Part shown: positions 8,981 to 17,674 of the stretch, piece by piece
Layout: every line of letters starts with the position of its first letter
How positions within the stretch are numbered: the first letter of the stretch is position 1
Assembly (NCBI RefSeq): GCF_044454545.1
Contig: NZ_JBITDV010000017.1
Coordinates: 87,090-151,089 of the forward strand
Direction of reading: 5' to 3'
Source of the DNA: Cryptosporangium sp044454545
GTDB taxonomy: Bacteria; Actinomycetota; Actinomycetes; Mycobacteriales; Cryptosporangiaceae
DNA: 64,000 nucleotides
Position numbers and translations under genes: made by a program
Notes under the pieces: model-generated
Database searches by the model: none
What the model was told of the DNA's origin: nothing
The model's input: the letters and a program-made list of their open reading frames with translations, nothing else

Positions 8981-9327
8981 CCTTGCCCCCGGTCGTGTGT
9001 CACTACCTGATTCGCTTCGGTCAAGCCGAATCGAGGTGATGCCCAGCCGGACGCTTACAGCAGGTAGACCGTTCCGCTACACACCGTCTCCGACATGTTC
9101 CACACACGAACCATGACTGGATGAGGTTCAGCAGTCCGCGGAGTCGGTGTCCACGCGGTCACCGACCACGTCCTGCCCCTTTGGACTGGCGAGTGCTCCT
9201 GCCGAGGTCCTGAAATCGGGCGCGTGACGCCGACACCGAGGCCGCGAAGGCGGCGCGGGCCCGATTAGCGATGCGCGATCCCGGGCACCAAGGCCAACCG
9301 CCGAAGAGGGTACCCGCGCCTGACTCT
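8981..9327. other. Upstream region of secretion operon copy 1
   Basis: No gene is seen. The stretch contains the 37-nt conserved block at 9077-9113, followed by a second similar patch (GGTTCAGCA and CAGTCCGCG near 9125-9140) that also recurs upstream of copy 2. Confidence 0.5.
9077..9113 (-). promoter_or_regulatory. Conserved upstream block of type VII accessory operon (copy 1)
   Basis: Starting at 9077, 37 nt match 49414-49450 with a single difference (T/C) in the centre. The distance from the first gene's start codon is 97 nt in both operons. Conservation of sequence and spacing in otherwise diverged intergenic DNA points to a shared promoter or operator. The exact -35/-10 elements are not clear. 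Confidence 0.6.
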
Positions 9328-9367
9328 TGAGTCGGGGCGCCCGAGGTGTTTCGGGCGCCCCGACTCA
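9328..9367 (-). terminator. Strong hairpin downstream of lipoprotein gene
   Basis: A perfect inverted repeat of about 15 bp (TGAGTCGGGGCGCCC / GGGCGCCCCGACTCA) with a short loop starts 3 nt after the lipoprotein stop codon. Position and symmetry fit an intrinsic terminator. Confidence 0.8.
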
Positions 9368-9369
9368 GG

Positions 9370-11115
9370 TCACCCGCAGTGTGGGACCGCAGGGTCGAGC
9401 CAGGGAGTACCCTTCAGCGTCCCGCTGGTCGCGCCGTTGTTGTAGAAGGCGTCGGCCGAGGCGTAGAACGTATTGTTCCAGCCTGGCGATGCAATCCGAT
9501 ACCAATTCGTATTGCCATTGGCGACGGCCAGTCCAGGCACCCAGCAGCTGATTTGGACGGACTGGAACGCGGAGATGAGTGGGCCTTCGGTGCCGCCGCC
9601 GCTCGCATAGTCGGACCATGTATGGGTCGGCCCGCCGACCGTTTCAGTCCGCGCCTGCGGTGCCGGGTTGACGGGAGCAGGGTTGGCCGGTGGGGGGTTC
9701 ACAGGGGCTGGCTTAACGGGCGCGGGCTTCACCGGAGCGGGGTTGACGGGCGCGGGGTTGACCGGCGGCGTTGGCGCGGGGTCGTTCCGGTACGTGACCC
9801 GCTGACTGTCGCCGTTGGTCAAGAGGCCGCGGATCTCATCGAAGACGTTCCCGAAGCCGAGCTGGTAGAACGGCCACAGCGTCATCAACATGGCAATACG
9901 AGCGGCAAGCAGCTTAGCCTGCTTCACCCCGAGTTTCGTCAGAGCGCCGCCGATGATTTCCTCTTTGAGGACGCCGGCCCAGCAGCCTAGAAATCCCCGG
10001 ACGGAATCGACGCCGATGTGTGGGCCACTGAAGTCGAGGCCGGGGTCGCCGATGCACTTCGCCTCGGCCTGGAACAACATTCCGAGGTTCTCGGTTCCGC
10101 CTTCTACGACCATGTCGTAGAAGGCGCGCGCGAACGTGTCTCCGGCGGCCAGCCACGTCGCTCCGGATATATAGAACGAGTACGGCGACGATAGTGTCGT
10201 CCGCTTGTAGCCGACCGTCATCCGCTCGCCGGGTTGAAGGAGCACCTTGTAGTTCGGATTGAAGTCGAATCGTTTGCCGAGTTGAACGCGTTGATCCCAG
10301 CTCATGTTCGAGACCCACACATTGGATGGCATTCCCGCGACGCTTACCTCAAGGGAAACGCCTCGATTCGATTTGATCTGAACCTCCGCAACCTTCGTTT
10401 CCCTGCTCGTATTGGTCGTCGCGCATGCGTGCACAAGGCTGCTGTGCGCGGAGTCGAGGTGAAACCATGACGGTGCTCCGGTGCACGTCAGGGCCGAAGT
10501 CCGGCCGCCCGCCCACGAGGCCAGAAATGTTCGGAATGCTCGCCACCATCCCAATGGGTTCGCCCAAGTCGGGATGTTGAGTGAAAAGTCGCTGGTCGTC
10601 AGGGTGAAGTTGCCCGCCGCGTCGACGGTCGCCGGACGGTAGTCCCACATGCCATCGTCGCCCTGGTGTGCGATTACCGGAATCGCGTCCGATGATGGGC
10701 GCGGCCCGGCAGGGAACTTCAGCGTTAGTGGCTTCCTCAGCGCGGTGCCCTCGAAGGTGACATCAATGCCCTCGCCCGCTGCAGTGAGACCGGTTCCTGG
10801 ATCGAATGTGGCCCTCTGCCGCCGGAGGGTCACTGCCCCGTCTGCGGTGAAAGCGCCCATCGGTCCGGTTATGTGGACGACGTTCGGGATGGTCGTCGCG
10901 AATTTCGATTCGGGCGAAACCGGTACGTCTAAGGCGGAGCCGACCGGGCTAACGCTGGTTTGCGGTTCCGCTGTCGATGCGGATGCTGAACTAGTCGGCT
11001 TTGCTGGTTGTTTCTTCGGTTCGGCCGTAGTAGCGCAGCCGCTCAGCAGAAGAGCGGCTACAACGAATAAGGTCAGTCCTCGACGTTTTCCCCCCACGCC
11101 GCGGGACGATAGCAC
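9370..11115 (-). CDS. Secreted lipoprotein with Pro-Ala repeats and SH3-like C terminus
   Basis: This encodes 581 residues from a GTG at 11115. The signal peptide ends in a lipobox, LLLSGC, giving a lipidated Cys at about residue 28, followed by a Ser/Thr/Pro/Lys linker. The middle region (about 60-440) is an extracellular domain of mixed beta structure with no catalytic motif that I recognise. About residues 440-490 form a tandem tract of NPAPVKPAP-type units. The last 90 residues resemble an SH3-like wall-binding domain (VQISCWVPGL, TNWYRIASPGW, FYASADAFYNNG). It is probably anchored in the membrane and spans the wall. Function is unknown. The gene is followed by a strong terminator and is monocistronic. 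Confidence 0.75.
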   Translation of the reverse strand: MLSSRGVGGKRRGLTLFVVAALLLSGCATTAEPKKQPAKPTSSASASTAEPQTSVSPVGSALDVPVSPESKFATTIPNVVHITGPMGAFTADGAVTLRRQRATFDPGTGLTAAGEGIDVTFEGTALRKPLTLKFPAGPRPSSDAIPVIAHQGDDGMWDYRPATVDAAGNFTLTTSDFSLNIPTWANPLGWWRAFRTFLASWAGGRTSALTCTGAPSWFHLDSAHSSLVHACATTNTSRETKVAEVQIKSNRGVSLEVSVAGMPSNVWVSNMSWDQRVQLGKRFDFNPNYKVLLQPGERMTVGYKRTTLSSPYSFYISGATWLAAGDTFARAFYDMVVEGGTENLGMLFQAEAKCIGDPGLDFSGPHIGVDSVRGFLGCWAGVLKEEIIGGALTKLGVKQAKLLAARIAMLMTLWPFYQLGFGNVFDEIRGLLTNGDSQRVTYRNDPAPTPPVNPAPVNPAPVKPAPVKPAPVNPPPANPAPVNPAPQARTETVGGPTHTWSDYASGGGTEGPLISAFQSVQISCWVPGLAVANGNTNWYRIASPGWNNTFYASADAFYNNGATSGTLKGTPWLDPAVPHCG

Positions 11116-11266
11116 TCGTGTTGCAAATTCCGTTCAGGGGCCACGGTCCGCTCCAACGGAGCGCTTACCCTTATGTTGAAACTTGACGGCGATAATGAAA
11201 GTGGCATAGTAAGCTTTCGTGCCCCATGTTCTTGCTGGCCGCCGCGGAGGGATACGAGTGGCTGCC

Positions 11267-12022
11267 TCATTGGGCAAGAATTCGCTCGTACAGCACCTCT
11301 TCAGAGATTGCCATCTCTCGCTCGATGGACTCCGTAAGGTTTCGGTCGTCCACCATGAGGCCGAGCTCGACGTTGTCGTTCTCCGCGCTCCAGGAGAAGT
11401 TCGCGCTGCTCACGAGCAGGAAGCGATGATCGACAGCGAGGAACTTGGCGTGATTGCGGATCCGGCTACCCCCGAACTTCTTCGCTTGTAGGACCACGCC
11501 CGGCGTGAGGTGGGACGCGACCTCCTTCGCGGTGGGCGAACCGGCACTGCTCGCAGCGACACCGTCGACGTAGACCCGCATCACCACTCCGGGGCGGCGA
11601 GCTGCCTGCCCGAGCGCTGCCCACAGGCTGGACGACCGTTGAAAGTTGTACGTGGAGCAGACCACCGAGTTGCGCGCGCCATTGACCAGGTGACGAACCG
11701 AACTGGTCAAGGGCCCGCCTTGAGCGACATGCCCGGGCATGGTCCAGATCGGTCGGATGGCCGCCGGAGCCGTGCGTGCGCCTTCAATGGCCCGCATTAC
11801 CGCCACGCGCGCTGCCGGGTCGACGGAGGCGAGTAACGGTCGGAAGGTCAGTCGTCGGCTCGGGCCGATCGCCCGAAGCGCGGCGGTCAACGTGTTGCCG
11901 TCCTCCAGGCGGTCGGCGATCTGCTTGGCTTCGGTGCCGGTGAGCAGTTCAGCCAGGGTCCTGGCGGCGGCTCCGCTAGTCGATGTGTCCGAAGAACCCA
12001 AGACTGCTCCCCGGCAGGTCAA
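11267..12022 (-). CDS. drmC: DISARM protein DrmC, phospholipase D-like
   Basis: This encodes up to 251 residues. The TTG at 12022 gives the longest form; a TTG at 12001 preceded by GGGGAG is the better-supported start. The C-terminal half carries an HKD motif, NHAKFLAVDH, followed by LLVSSANFSWSAENDNVELG, as in PLD-family nucleases and phospholipases. Upstream, VVCSTYNF matches the first strand of the PLD fold. DrmC is the accessory, partly dispensable member of DISARM. The gene overlaps the end of drmB and is the last of the five-gene operon. Identification rests on the PLD signature plus its place after drmB. Confidence 0.9.
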   Translation of the reverse strand: MTCRGAVLGSSDTSTSGAAARTLAELLTGTEAKQIADRLEDGNTLTAALRAIGPSRRLTFRPLLASVDPAARVAVMRAIEGARTAPAAIRPIWTMPGHVAQGGPLTSSVRHLVNGARNSVVCSTYNFQRSSSLWAALGQAARRPGVVMRVYVDGVAASSAGSPTAKEVASHLTPGVVLQAKKFGGSRIRNHAKFLAVDHRFLLVSSANFSWSAENDNVELGLMVDDRNLTESIEREMAISEEVLYERILAQ

Positions 12023-13994
12023 CCAGAAGTCGGCGGTCCAAGAATCGGTTCGCCCGCTCGCAGGACGTCTCCGAGGCCATTACGCAGCAGTGGCATGCCG
12101 CGCCGTGGAGGAAGTCCTCGGGGTTCTCCGGTTGCCGCATGGCGCAGATCGGGTCCGACGAGCAGCGAGTGGCCCGTAGCAACGCGGTCGACACCACGCC
12201 CTGGAGACGAGCGGGGTCACTGAGCTGGACCAATCCGCCCAGCGTCCCGTCGCTGTCGGACGCGGTGGTGCAGATCAGCAGGCCGGCTGCGGCAGACCGA
12301 TTGTCGGATTCCTCCCAGGCGTACAGCCGTTCGCTCAGGCTCGCGGCGGAGTATCCGCAGGTCATCGCGAGCTGCCGGATCAGAACGTGCGCGAACGTGT
12401 GGACCAGCCAGTAGCGCGGGGGCTTGAAGCGGTCGAGGTGGGAAACCTGAGCGGCGGTCTCGGAGAAGCGCCGGCTGAAGTTGCGTTCGTGCGCGTCGAC
12501 GTGTGCCCTCCAGAGCGATGAAGTGTGGACGCGCCGTTCCCACGTTGCGACGGCGCCTTCGTCGAGTTGAAGGAAGATCCCTTCCCCGCGGTCCTCGGTG
12601 GCGACAGTCCACTTGGGATATTTCGCCCGGGCCAGCGGCGCGAGGCGTGCCGGTAGATCACCGGCGCGGTCCATATCGTCGATGCGAGTGAACCCGACGA
12701 GAGCGTTCACCTTGCGCAGCTTCTCGACCGCGAGGACTCGGGTCACCTCGGGACGCAGCTGAGGGCTGCGCTCTCGGGCGGACAGCGTCAAGCCGCTGAT
12801 CTCGTCCTCATGGCGTGCGTTGAGCGGTTCTACCTGCAAGTACCGCCATTCAGGAACCAGCAGGTCGACCGGGTCCCACGATTCCAGCCACTTCCTTTGT
12901 TCCTCGACGGACTCGGCGGGCTTTCGCGCGGTATCGACGATGGAGCGAAGCTGCTCGTCCGACAGGTCGCCGACTTCGACCTTGCCGACCTGCAGCAGCA
13001 CACGGAGCGTTTTCAGGTCGTGGTGGTACTCGTCGAGCGCGTCCCCAAGCGTGGCCCGAATCTTTGTGACGAGAACGTCGGCCTGTTCCGCTTCCGACTC
13101 CGGCATGACGATGATCGACTGCGTCGACGGGAACCAGAGGTTGGACGCCCCAACGAGCATCAGGCGCGTCTCGTTCTTGCAGCCGCCTTCGGCGAACGCA
13201 TCCAGGTGCGGGAGCCGGCCCCGGCACCGGGGCAGCTTGTCCTGCCCACCCTCGCCCTGAGCCTCGTTCATCGGACGCCGTACTTCGCACACCGCGCACT
13301 CGATGATCGCCGATGCGCCTTTGCCTGCGGTGCGGTCGACCATCCGCAGCGGCGGCTGGTCGGACTGCGCGCAGGGCTGCCCACGGTGCACCCAAATGTC
13401 GTACGGAAACTCGTCCAGATGTCCGTCAACGCAGGCCAGGAGGTACCGGGCGGGCACGGCCGCATGCTTCATGGGCGCACGCGTCCGGCTGCCTTTCCGG
13501 CCGGTGCATCGGTGCTCGAAGCGCGCCAGGTCAGTGCGGTACGGGTGGGTGTTGTCGTAGCTGAACTCCGGGAGCTTCCCCAGGTGGTCGCAGCCGGTGC
13601 AGCGGAGCCACTGGGGGAAGACCCGCGCTGGGACACCGAGGTTGTTGCCCTCAGAGGAAAGGTTGAACTTCTTGGGCTGTCGGGGATGGGGCCGGAGCTG
13701 TACGTCCCGGGAGCGCAAGATCTTCGCGACGATCTCTCGGAGGCGCGGCGCACGGATCTCCGGCGGATTGCCGTCGGTCCGAGCCCAGACCCGGTCCCAG
13801 TCGTCGAACCCGGTCGGCATGATTGTGAATTGCGGCAGGTCGATGATCGCGCCGGGCCCATAGGTGTAGAGCAGCGAAGACGGCCGGGCGGACCCGACCT
13901 TGGCCCGGTTGAACTTGGTCTTCTTGCCCTCCTGCTTGTCCGCATCGGCAAGCGGATCGACCGCGGAATCGGCGTCGTACAGAAGGTCGCTCAC
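11976..13994 (-). CDS. drmB: DISARM protein DrmB, DUF1998 protein
   Basis: This encodes 672 residues from the GTG at 13994, which overlaps the drmA stop as GTGA; a longer form from 14018 is possible but less likely. Near the N terminus is SLLYTYGPGAIIDLPQF, a hallmark of DrmB proteins. Scattered CxxC pairs (RCTGCDH, ECAVCEVRR) suggest zinc binding. The C-terminal DUF1998 region starts near residue 535 (HTFAHVLIRQLAMTCGYS) and ends in a Cys cluster, HGAACHCCVMASETSCE (about 630-645). DrmA and DrmB form the core complex of DISARM that engages incoming phage DNA with 5' overhangs. All hallmark parts are present. Confidence 0.95.
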   Translation of the reverse strand: MSDLLYDADSAVDPLADADKQEGKKTKFNRAKVGSARPSSLLYTYGPGAIIDLPQFTIMPTGFDDWDRVWARTDGNPPEIRAPRLREIVAKILRSRDVQLRPHPRQPKKFNLSSEGNNLGVPARVFPQWLRCTGCDHLGKLPEFSYDNTHPYRTDLARFEHRCTGRKGSRTRAPMKHAAVPARYLLACVDGHLDEFPYDIWVHRGQPCAQSDQPPLRMVDRTAGKGASAIIECAVCEVRRPMNEAQGEGGQDKLPRCRGRLPHLDAFAEGGCKNETRLMLVGASNLWFPSTQSIIVMPESEAEQADVLVTKIRATLGDALDEYHHDLKTLRVLLQVGKVEVGDLSDEQLRSIVDTARKPAESVEEQRKWLESWDPVDLLVPEWRYLQVEPLNARHEDEISGLTLSARERSPQLRPEVTRVLAVEKLRKVNALVGFTRIDDMDRAGDLPARLAPLARAKYPKWTVATEDRGEGIFLQLDEGAVATWERRVHTSSLWRAHVDAHERNFSRRFSETAAQVSHLDRFKPPRYWLVHTFAHVLIRQLAMTCGYSAASLSERLYAWEESDNRSAAAGLLICTTASDSDGTLGGLVQLSDPARLQGVVSTALLRATRCSSDPICAMRQPENPEDFLHGAACHCCVMASETSCERANRFLDRRLLVDLPGSSLGFFGHID

Positions 13995-16900
13995 TGCTTG
14001 TCCTCCGGCAGTTCCCACCGCGGGGCGGTGCGGGGCGCGATGTAGAAGAGGTTCTCCGGGATCGGGCTGACCAGCAGATTGATCTCCGGCTGCACCTCGC
14101 GCATCGAGTTGGCGACGATGAACGGCGGCTCGTCCTTACCTGAGAAACCGGTCAAGCCGATCTCTGCGCTCTTGATCAGCGCGCCTTCCTTGGTCTCGTC
14201 GACGACCCGTTCGTAGACCAGCGTCCGGCGAAGGTTATAGACGTACTGACGGCGCTTGTCCCACTGGTCCAGACGGTTACGCAGACGGTCGGCCGCAAGT
14301 TTCGCCTCGTCTTCGCCGGAGGCTCGCAGCACCCGAGCGATGAGCTGGTCAAGCAGGGTATCCATCGCGGCACGGCGAGTTTCCAACCGGCCAGCGTTGC
14401 GCTCCGGCGACAGGCCGCTCGTGGTGTCCGCTGCGTCCAGGACTCGCGCCGCGCTGACCAGCACGCCGTCCAGGCCACGTTCGATCGAGGTCGTGGAGAA
14501 CGGCGTCACCGACAGTGCCTCGACGCGCGCGTAGAACGTCTCGTGGTAATGGCGGAACTGCTCGAAATGCGCGAGATCGCGCGGACGTGCCCAGTTGCCG
14601 AGCGAGATCACCAGACCGGGTCGGTCCGCGTCACGGCCGACCCGGGACGACGCCTGGATGTACTCCGCGGTGTTCTTCGGCTGACCGACGACCAGCATCA
14701 GGCCCAGCCGGGTCACGTCTACGCCGACTTGAAGCATCGACGTGGCCAGCACCGCGTCGAATGGCGCCTTCTCCCTGCTGGGAACGGGCTTCTTCGCCGC
14801 CCGGAGCGCCTGGAGCTCAGCCTTACCTCGGCTGGAGTCGAAGCGCGAGTCGAAGCCCACACTCATGTGGTCGAGGGTCGCGGTGATGTCTGCGCTGGAG
14901 ACGCGCGAGGTCAGCTCGGCGACGTTCAATGCCCCGAAATCGGTGCCCGTGCGGCGGGGCAACAACGACCAGGGCCGACGCTTGGCGAGCGCGGTTTGGA
15001 TGTCGTCCCCGAGGTAGCGGGCCATCCCGGCGAGTTCGCGAGTGGCGCTGAAGTAGCCGACGAGTGAGAGATACGGGTCGGCGACCTCGCCGCTGCGGTC
15101 GAGCAACAGCTGCGCTGCGGCCATCACGACCTCGGCGATCCGGATTTCGGCCGTGGTAAGGCGGACGCCGGTCGTGGAGACCCCGAGATACAGCCGGCCG
15201 GGCTTCTCGTCCGAGACCGGTGCCTCGCGGGAGAAGAACGTGTCCTCCGTGTCCAGCACCTGCGGGGGAAAGATTGTCACGTCGCGGCCGTAGAGCGCGT
15301 GCACCTGGTCGGTCGCGTTCCGGGCGGTCGCGGTGGAGGCGACCAGCAGCGGCCGTACCGGGCTCCCATCAGCGGTCCGCCAGGCCGTGAGCACATCGAC
15401 GGCTACCTCGAAGAGGCCCACGGTGGTTCCGAGCGCTCCGGTGATCAGGTGCAACTCGTCCTGGATTATCAGGTCGGGCGGGCGCAACCGCGAGGCCGGG
15501 CGAACGGAGGCTGCTGGCGTGCCGTCCTTCGCCGTCGGGTGCTTACTCCCGTCCTTGATCTCGCAGTGTTGGTAGTCCGGATGCACGTACCCGTGCCTGT
15601 CGCAGTAGCGGCCCACGTAGCCGAACAGCGAAGCCGCCTCACCCTCCCGCGCCAGCCGGGCGAATTTATCGACGGTGGCGATGAGGAACGCCGGCGCGAG
15701 CCGATAGATCTCCTCGTCCACAGTGAGGACCGGAAGACCCTCGTCCACCTCGCCGCCCGGCGAGAACGGACATTTGATGTCCTCGCCCCCGCAACGCACA
15801 TGGATGCGGCGCGTACCGTCCACGCCGGTCACGTGCTCGCGGCCGATGGGTGTCCCGCACCACGGGCAACGTTGGATCTGCAGCACGGTCAGCCGGTAGC
15901 CGCTGGACCCAAGCTGCTTGGCCGCCTCGTCGTAGCGCTTCGGGCTGACGTCCGTCCCGACCCACAAACCGATCCGGAACGGCTCGCTACCCCATACCGC
16001 GGGATCTCGCCGGCGCTCCAGCTCCGCCGCGCACACCAGAGCAGTCGCCCGCTGGAATTGCTGCGCAGTGAGCAGCCGCAACGTGTAACGCATCAGGACT
16101 GCGACGCCGGAATTCCCGTTGAGCGGACCGTCCGGCGTCTCGATTACACCCTGGCGGCGGCGGATCGCGAACGTGTATGCGGCGAGCCCCAGATACGCTT
16201 CGGTCTTCCCACCGCCGGTGGGGAAGAACAACAGCTGCGCCGCGGCAAGATCACTGGAGCGCTTATCCGCAGCCGGATCGGACAGCAGCGGCAGCTGCAT
16301 CAGGATGAACGCCAATTGGAAGGTGCGCCACGAGTGCGCGCGGGGACCGACCGCGAGCACGGCAGACCGAGCGTTCTCCAACGATTCGGCCAGGTTGGTC
16401 GCGCGGCGTTGCGCAACCTGCGACTGGATGCGTTGGTCGGCCATCACCCGGTTCATGAACCGGAAGCACCGCAGCGCCTCCTCGTCGGCGAGCAGGTGCT
16501 CTACGCCGGCCGCCAGCTGATCACGTACCCGGCGCGCGTCGTGGACGGCGTCCATGCCTTCGTCGGACAGGTGAGCGGGGAGGCCACCTGCCGCTGCCTC
16601 TTGCTCGTCGAGCCAGGTCGAGTACTGGTCGACGAGAGGCTGAAGACCGGAGCGAAGTACGTCGGGGGACGCCTCGGCCAGCGCCAGCATGTCGAGTTCG
16701 GCGTCGCGGATCTCGGTCGCAGAGGTCTGCGGGGTCTCGTGCGTCGGCAGCCACGTCGTCCAGACTGCGGAGGCCGTGCGGGCTCCGACGGCGACCTTCC
16801 AGTCAACCGAACATGTCCGGCCAACCGCGTACTCAAGCCGGTTCCGATACTGCAGGCCGAGCCGTCGCAGCTCGTCGTCCGGCTCGTACCGTTCGTCCGA

Positions 16901-17674
16901 CAGCGGGTCAGTGACCGGTAGGAAGACTTCGCGACCGCCGGCCTCGACCGCCAGCTTCGTCTGGTACAGCCAGGCGTTTACCGGGATCTTGCGCGGGGTG
17001 ACTCGGTCGTTGCACAACGCGATCTCGACCAGTCGGCAACCCCGCTCCGGGGTGTCGTGGACGTCGACCCGGAGCAAGACCTTGTCCTTCAACGGATAGG
17101 CCTTTGTGGCACCTCGCGTCAGGTCCGCGATCACGATGGGGCACGGGATCGAGATCGGTGTCCGCTGGTACCGGCGAAGTGTACGGCCCTCGTCCTTGGA
17201 CCGTTCGGACACCGCCTCATAGACGCCCCAGGACGCGGTAACGGTGAACGTATCCAGGTCCAGCGGCACCTGGAACCGCAACCCCATTGAGGCGGGCACC
17301 ATCAGCCCGCGACGCTGCGGCTCGTCCTCCACCGAGTCCTCGTCGCTGCCGGCGCCGTCTTCGTCCACGGCTGTGACCGGGACGCCACGGCTCTCGGCGG
17401 CGTCCACGGCGTCGCCCACGTCTGTGGCGGGTTCGTCGGCTGCGGTGTCGCTAGGGTCGTCTTTACCCGGGAGCAAGCGCACCGGGGCGATCCGGCCGAC
17501 CAGGTACGCCACGTCGGGAGCACCGTCGATGAGCTCCTCCGGGCCGTTCGCCGGCCCGAGCAGCTCGCGTTCGAGGATGTCGGCGAGGTTGGCGCGAGCG
17601 GTACGGGAGGTGCCGTCCGGCTCGTGCGCGAGCCGGTACTCGCGATGCTTGCCGTCACGCGTCGGCGCGGTCAT
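13991..17674 (-). CDS. drmA: DISARM helicase DrmA
   Basis: This encodes 1227 residues, the usual size for DrmA. Superfamily 2 helicase motifs are visible: Walker A-type FFPTGGGKTEAYLGL (about 485), a DELH box in IIQDELHLITGALGT (about 738), and motif VI-like QASSRVGRDADRPG (about 1005). A zinc-binding insertion, CPWCGTPIG with a later CPF (about 600-640), lies between motifs. The start overlaps drmMI (ATGA) and the stop overlaps drmB (GTGA), so translation is coupled. With DrmB it forms the DNA-loading core of DISARM, which blocks phage DNA after entry. No damage to the frame is seen. Confidence 0.95.
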   Translation of the reverse strand: MTAPTRDGKHREYRLAHEPDGTSRTARANLADILERELLGPANGPEELIDGAPDVAYLVGRIAPVRLLPGKDDPSDTAADEPATDVGDAVDAAESRGVPVTAVDEDGAGSDEDSVEDEPQRRGLMVPASMGLRFQVPLDLDTFTVTASWGVYEAVSERSKDEGRTLRRYQRTPISIPCPIVIADLTRGATKAYPLKDKVLLRVDVHDTPERGCRLVEIALCNDRVTPRKIPVNAWLYQTKLAVEAGGREVFLPVTDPLSDERYEPDDELRRLGLQYRNRLEYAVGRTCSVDWKVAVGARTASAVWTTWLPTHETPQTSATEIRDAELDMLALAEASPDVLRSGLQPLVDQYSTWLDEQEAAAGGLPAHLSDEGMDAVHDARRVRDQLAAGVEHLLADEEALRCFRFMNRVMADQRIQSQVAQRRATNLAESLENARSAVLAVGPRAHSWRTFQLAFILMQLPLLSDPAADKRSSDLAAAQLLFFPTGGGKTEAYLGLAAYTFAIRRRQGVIETPDGPLNGNSGVAVLMRYTLRLLTAQQFQRATALVCAAELERRRDPAVWGSEPFRIGLWVGTDVSPKRYDEAAKQLGSSGYRLTVLQIQRCPWCGTPIGREHVTGVDGTRRIHVRCGGEDIKCPFSPGGEVDEGLPVLTVDEEIYRLAPAFLIATVDKFARLAREGEAASLFGYVGRYCDRHGYVHPDYQHCEIKDGSKHPTAKDGTPAASVRPASRLRPPDLIIQDELHLITGALGTTVGLFEVAVDVLTAWRTADGSPVRPLLVASTATARNATDQVHALYGRDVTIFPPQVLDTEDTFFSREAPVSDEKPGRLYLGVSTTGVRLTTAEIRIAEVVMAAAQLLLDRSGEVADPYLSLVGYFSATRELAGMARYLGDDIQTALAKRRPWSLLPRRTGTDFGALNVAELTSRVSSADITATLDHMSVGFDSRFDSSRGKAELQALRAAKKPVPSREKAPFDAVLATSMLQVGVDVTRLGLMLVVGQPKNTAEYIQASSRVGRDADRPGLVISLGNWARPRDLAHFEQFRHYHETFYARVEALSVTPFSTTSIERGLDGVLVSAARVLDAADTTSGLSPERNAGRLETRRAAMDTLLDQLIARVLRASGEDEAKLAADRLRNRLDQWDKRRQYVYNLRRTLVYERVVDETKEGALIKSAEIGLTGFSGKDEPPFIVANSMREVQPEINLLVSPIPENLFYIAPRTAPRWELPEDKQ

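Noticed and set aside
9660..9775. Tandem short repeats resembling a CRISPR or minisatellite
   Set aside because: The 18-nt units are in frame with the lipoprotein and encode its Pro-Ala linker; no spacers of constant length.
12810..14045. Long plus-strand open frame (411 codons) opposite drmB
   Set aside because: It is the antisense shadow of a high-GC gene; rich in Arg/Gly/Val runs, no start signal and no recognisable domain.
15299..16921. 540-codon plus-strand open frame opposite drmA
   Set aside because: Shadow of drmA; composition and lack of secondary-structure pattern argue against coding.
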